From: Micromonospora sp. NBC_01699
GTDB taxonomy: Bacteria > Actinomycetota > Actinomycetes > Mycobacteriales > Micromonosporaceae
Direction of reading: 5' to 3'
Assembly (NCBI RefSeq): GCF_036250065.1
Contig: NZ_CP109199.1
Coordinates: 7,438,001-7,502,000 of the forward strand
DNA length: 64,000 nt
Positions 61,553 to 64,000 of this stretch are shown here, piece by piece. Positions within the stretch are counted from its first letter, which is position 1. Each line of letters begins with the position of its first letter. A program made the translations under genes and the position numbers. The notes beneath the pieces were generated by a model. The model was not told where the DNA came from, did no database searches, and saw only the letters and a list, made by a program, of their open reading frames with translations.

Positions 61553-62665
61553 TCAGGACGGGTCGATCGCCGCCGCCGTCCCGCCGACCAGCAACCGCGC
61601 GTCCTCCGGCACGTTCCGCTTCAGTACGGCGAGCGCGACCGGCCCCAGCTCGAAGTGGCGTACGGCGGTGCCGACGAAGCCCACCGTACGGTCACCGTCA
61701 GCCACCGGCGTGCCGACCGCCGGTAGCTGGTCGGAGCTGATCCCGTCCAGGTGCAGCAGGACCAGCCGGCGGGGCGGGCGGCCCATGTTGTGCACCCGCG
61801 CCACCGTCTCCTGCCCCCGGTAGCAGCCCTTGTCCAGGTGCACGGCCGGCCCGATCAGGTCCACCTCGGCCGGGATCGTACGGTGATCGGTCTCGAAGCC
61901 CACCCGGGGCAGCCGCGCGGCGACCCGGATCGCCTCGTACGCCCAGAGCCCGGCCAGTGGCACCCCGGCCCCGGTCAGGTCGGCGACCACCCGGTCCACC
62001 TCGCCCCGGGGCACCAGCAGGTCCACCCCGAGCTCGACCCGACGGGCCCAACCGCCGCCCGGCAACGGTCGTACGTCGTACCTCGTGGTCGGTCGGGGTG
62101 GCACGGCCCCGCCGGCGAACTTCGGACCCGGCACCGGCAGCGCGTCCGGTTCCGCGAGCCCGGTGACGCCGAGCGTGCCGACGGCCTCGGCGGCGCGCGG
62201 GCCGACCAGCGACAGCACCGCCCACTCGGCGGTCGCGTCGCGCGGGTCGACGCGGGTGAAGAAACGCATCTTCTCCAGGTAGGTCAGCAGGCCCGCGGTG
62301 TCCCGGGGCTCGGTGTCCAACCAGGTGGTCTCGCCGTCCTCGGCGACCATGGCATGCTGCTCGATGTGCCCGTGCGGGGACAGGACCAGCAGCTCACTGC
62401 CCTGTCCGGCGCTCAGGTCGGCCAGGTGCTGACTGGTGAGGGTGTGCAGCCAACTCGCCCGTTCGACGCCGGGCACCGCGATCACACCCCGGTGGGAGCG
62501 GTCGACCAGGCCCACGTCGGTGGCGAGGTGGCGCTGCTCGCGCATCGGGTCACCGTAGTGGGCGGCAACCCCGCGTACGCCGGCCGCGACGTGTTCCGGT
62601 CCCGGCTGGTCCGGCGTGGTTTCGTCCAGTACCTCGATGGCCACCGCGCCCGCGATGTCGATCAT
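61553..62665 (-). CDS. YgfZ/GcvT-domain folate-binding protein (Fe-S/tRNA maintenance)
   Basis: 370 residues with the YgfZ hallmark KGCYRGQETVARVHN, the folate-binding GcvT-type N-terminal domains, and a C-terminal beta-barrel. Homologues support Fe-S enzyme repair such as MiaB. The arrangement beside pabC (folate) and a Fur gene is conserved (Rv0811c-Rv0812, by recall). ATG 62665 starts just 19 bp after the Fur stop, so it is likely read from the Fur promoter. Confidence 0.92.
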   Translation of the reverse strand: MIDIAGAVAIEVLDETTPDQPGPEHVAAGVRGVAAHYGDPMREQRHLATDVGLVDRSHRGVIAVPGVERASWLHTLTSQHLADLSAGQGSELLVLSPHGHIEQHAMVAEDGETTWLDTEPRDTAGLLTYLEKMRFFTRVDPRDATAEWAVLSLVGPRAAEAVGTLGVTGLAEPDALPVPGPKFAGGAVPPRPTTRYDVRPLPGGGWARRVELGVDLLVPRGEVDRVVADLTGAGVPLAGLWAYEAIRVAARLPRVGFETDHRTIPAEVDLIGPAVHLDKGCYRGQETVARVHNMGRPPRRLVLLHLDGISSDQLPAVGTPVADGDRTVGFVGTAVRHFELGPVALAVLKRNVPEDARLLVGGTAAAIDPS

Positions 62666-62684
62666 TTGTGTACCCCGCCGTCGA

Positions 62685-63110
62685 CTAGTCCTGCTGCTCC
62701 CCGCACCTACGGCAGACGCCGAAGAGTGCCACGTGCCCTACGTCGACCCGGAACCCCCGGTCACCGGCCAACTGGTCGGCGAGCGGCCGGAGCAGCTCCG
62801 GCTCCATCTCGTCCACATCCCCGCACGACCGGCACACCAGGTGCACGTGCTGGTCCGCACCGGCCCCGTGGTACGTCGGAGAACCGTGCGACAGGTGCGT
62901 ATGGGTAACCAGCCCGAGCCGCTCCAGCAATTCCAGGGTGCGGTAAATAGTGGTGATGTTCACTCCGGCGGCAATCCCGCGGACCGCCGTGTGCACCTGC
63001 TCGGGAGTGGCATGGCCCAGTTCGAGGACGGCTTCGAGAATCAGTTGCCGCTGCGCCGTCAGGCGCAGCCCACGGGAGCGCAACATCTCGGCCAGCGATG
63101 ATTCCGACAC
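62685..63110 (-). CDS. Fur-family metalloregulator (Nur-like)
   Basis: 141 residues: winged helix (LRLTAQRQLILEAVLELGHATPEQVHTAV, TTIYRTLELLERLGLVTH), regulatory-site histidines in HGSPTYHGAGADQHVHLVCRSC, and two CxxC pairs for structural zinc (CRSC, CRRC). The region around RTLELLERLGLVTHTHLSHG is closer to S. coelicolor Nur (nickel) than to Zur or FurA, as I remember those sequences. GTG 63110 lies 6 bases after TACACT (63117-63122): a leaderless start. Confidence 0.88.
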   Translation of the reverse strand: MSESSLAEMLRSRGLRLTAQRQLILEAVLELGHATPEQVHTAVRGIAAGVNITTIYRTLELLERLGLVTHTHLSHGSPTYHGAGADQHVHLVCRSCGDVDEMEPELLRPLADQLAGDRGFRVDVGHVALFGVCRRCGEQQD

Positions 63111-63116
63111 CGTACG

Positions 63117-63122
63117 AGTGTA
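63117..63122 (-). promoter_or_regulatory. -10 box of the Fur-ygfZ unit (leaderless)
   Basis: TACACT on the minus strand, 6 bases before GTG 63110. Confidence 0.55.
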
Positions 63123-63193
63123 GATCCCCGAACCGCTTTCCCCCGATTCCGGCACCAGGCCCCGGTTGCCCGGACCGGCGCCCCGGCCACCGC

Positions 63194-63199
63194 TACGCT
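63194..63199 (+). promoter_or_regulatory. -10 box of the pabC gene
   Basis: TACGCT, 8 bases before GTG 63208. Confidence 0.4.
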
Positions 63200-63207
63200 C
63201 TGGAGTC

Positions 63208-64000
63208 GTGTCCGGGCAGCAGATCGTCGCCGTACTCGGCCGGGGCGTACTGCCGGCCGACGAGCCGATCGTGCGCGCCGACGACCGGGGGGTGCTGCAC
63301 GGCGACGGCCTGTTCGAGACCATGCACGTCCGGGCCGGTCGCCCGTGGCTGCGCGACGAGCACCTGACCCGGCTGGCCCGCGCCGCCGCCTCGGTCGACC
63401 TGCTGCTGCCGGACGCCACCGAACTGGCCGAACTGCTGAGCATCGCCTGCGCGGCCTGGCCGGCGGAGACCGAGGGAGCGCTCCGGCTGGTCTGCACCCG
63501 GGGCCCGGGGATCGGCGGGCCGGCGACCGTCTTCGCCACCGTCTCACCGGTCACGCCCGCGCAGCGGCTGGCCCGTACCGCCGGCCTCAACGTCGCCACG
63601 CTGCCGCTGGGGGTGCCGGCCGGGGCCCGCGCCGGGCTGCCCTGGCTGCTCGCCGGGGTCAAATCAACCTCGTACGGGACGAGTCTGGCGGCCCACCGCT
63701 GGGCGGCGGCGAACGGGGTCGACGACGTGCTCTGGACCTCGACCGACGGTTACGCCCTGGAGGGGCCCAGCGCCAACCTGGTCTGGCTGGCCGGTGACAC
63801 CCTCTGCACGGTGCCGGCCGCCAGCACCGGGATCCTGCCCGGGGTGACCGCCGCCTGGCTGCTCGCCCACGCCGGCTCGCTCGGCCTGTCCGCCGAGGAA
63901 CGCATGATCACCCCGGCCGAACTGCGCGAGGGAATCTGCCTCGGCGCCTGGTTCACCTCGTCCGTACGCGGCCTGGCCGAAATCCGCACCCTGGACGGCA
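63208..64000 (+). CDS. pabC: Class IV aminotransferase, aminodeoxychorismate lyase PabC (3' end outside window)
   Basis: 264 residues visible. Fold-type IV PLP enzyme: HGDGLFETMHVRAG, LPWLLAGVKSTSYG (Schiff-base Lys in VKSTSY), ALEGPSANLVWL, STGILPGVT. PabC makes p-aminobenzoate for folate; D-amino acid or branched-chain aminotransferase is the alternative, but the ygfZ neighbour supports folate. GTG 63208 is the probable start. The C-terminus is cut off by the window. Confidence 0.88.
   Translation, partial: MSGQQIVAVLGRGVLPADEPIVRADDRGVLHGDGLFETMHVRAGRPWLRDEHLTRLARAAASVDLLLPDATELAELLSIACAAWPAETEGALRLVCTRGPGIGGPATVFATVSPVTPAQRLARTAGLNVATLPLGVPAGARAGLPWLLAGVKSTSYGTSLAAHRWAAANGVDDVLWTSTDGYALEGPSANLVWLAGDTLCTVPAASTGILPGVTAAWLLAHAGSLGLSAEERMITPAELREGICLGAWFTSSVRGLAEIRTLDG

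Overview
The window is very GC-rich actinobacterial chromosome, most likely from the Micromonosporaceae (Micromonospora-like). The evidence is mycothiol genes (mshA and a mycothiol-type isomerase family protein), a BldN/RsbN sigma/anti-sigma pair, a Rex-controlled hem operon, an HbhA homologue, many GTG starts, many apparently leaderless mRNAs, and intergenic palindromes of a kind I associate with that family. I see no rRNA, tRNA, CRISPR array, prophage or insertion sequence. Most of the window is core chromosome: the order XRE/hbhA/DUF2516 ... mshA/ybjN ... gpm, senX3/regX3, phoU ... ppx, TIM barrel ... excisionase-like/bS22/epimerase/acyltransferase ... HAD-IB ... glutaredoxin ... hemA-C-D-B matches, from memory, the Mycobacterium tuberculosis Rv0474-Rv0512 interval, while rex and bldN-rsbN sit as in Streptomyces.

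Layout. 1-5 kb: a truncated cyclase/ATPase regulator, an FmdB zinc ribbon, a membrane-anchored lytic transglycosylase and a double GNAT. 5-11 kb: rex-hemA-hemC-hemD(cobA)-hemB, early tetrapyrrole synthesis, with a Rex operator over the promoter. 11-13 kb: a DesK/NarL-type two-component pair. 13-17 kb: HAD phosphatase, glutaredoxin-like protein, then bldN and rsbN with small ORFs coupled to bldN on both sides. 17-22 kb: HAD-IB, acyltransferase, epimerase, ribosomal protein bS22 and a BldC-like DNA-binding protein. 22-29 kb: a MacAB-like exporter, a membrane metallopeptidase and proline dehydrogenase. 29-35 kb: CGNR regulator, TIM-barrel isomerase, exopolyphosphatase, a cysteine-rich conserved protein, an MFS exporter with tandem operators, and a secreted CBM2/beta-helix protein. 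35-39 kb: the phosphate-response module regX3-senX3/phoU with a PHO-box-like element, and gpmA. 39-48 kb: two paralogous MFS transporters, a histone H1-like protein, YbjN, mshA, an SDR, and mycothiol-related genes. 48-51 kb: GH1 beta-glucosidase plus LacI regulator, probably an inserted cassette, abutting a truncated macro-domain gene. 51-58 kb: EI24 protein, WYL regulator, SDR, nucleotidyltransferase, AlaX, hydrolase, DUF2516, HbhA and XRE. 58-64 kb: hydrolase, asparaginase, BKACE enzyme, YgfZ, a Nur-like Fur protein, and the start of pabC.

The most unusual signal is structural. Four intergenic palindromes of two sequence families (13.9, 35.3, 40.7 and 52.4 kb) each sit exactly where strand composition flips. 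On all eight flanks the strand running away from the palindrome is G/T-rich, and the bias runs into neighbouring codons whatever the gene orientation, like a miniature replication-origin skew. I know of no description of this.

Gene starts were chosen from Shine-Dalgarno matches, or from a TANNNT -10 box 6-8 bases before an RTG. Functions come from motifs read by eye; no database search was possible.
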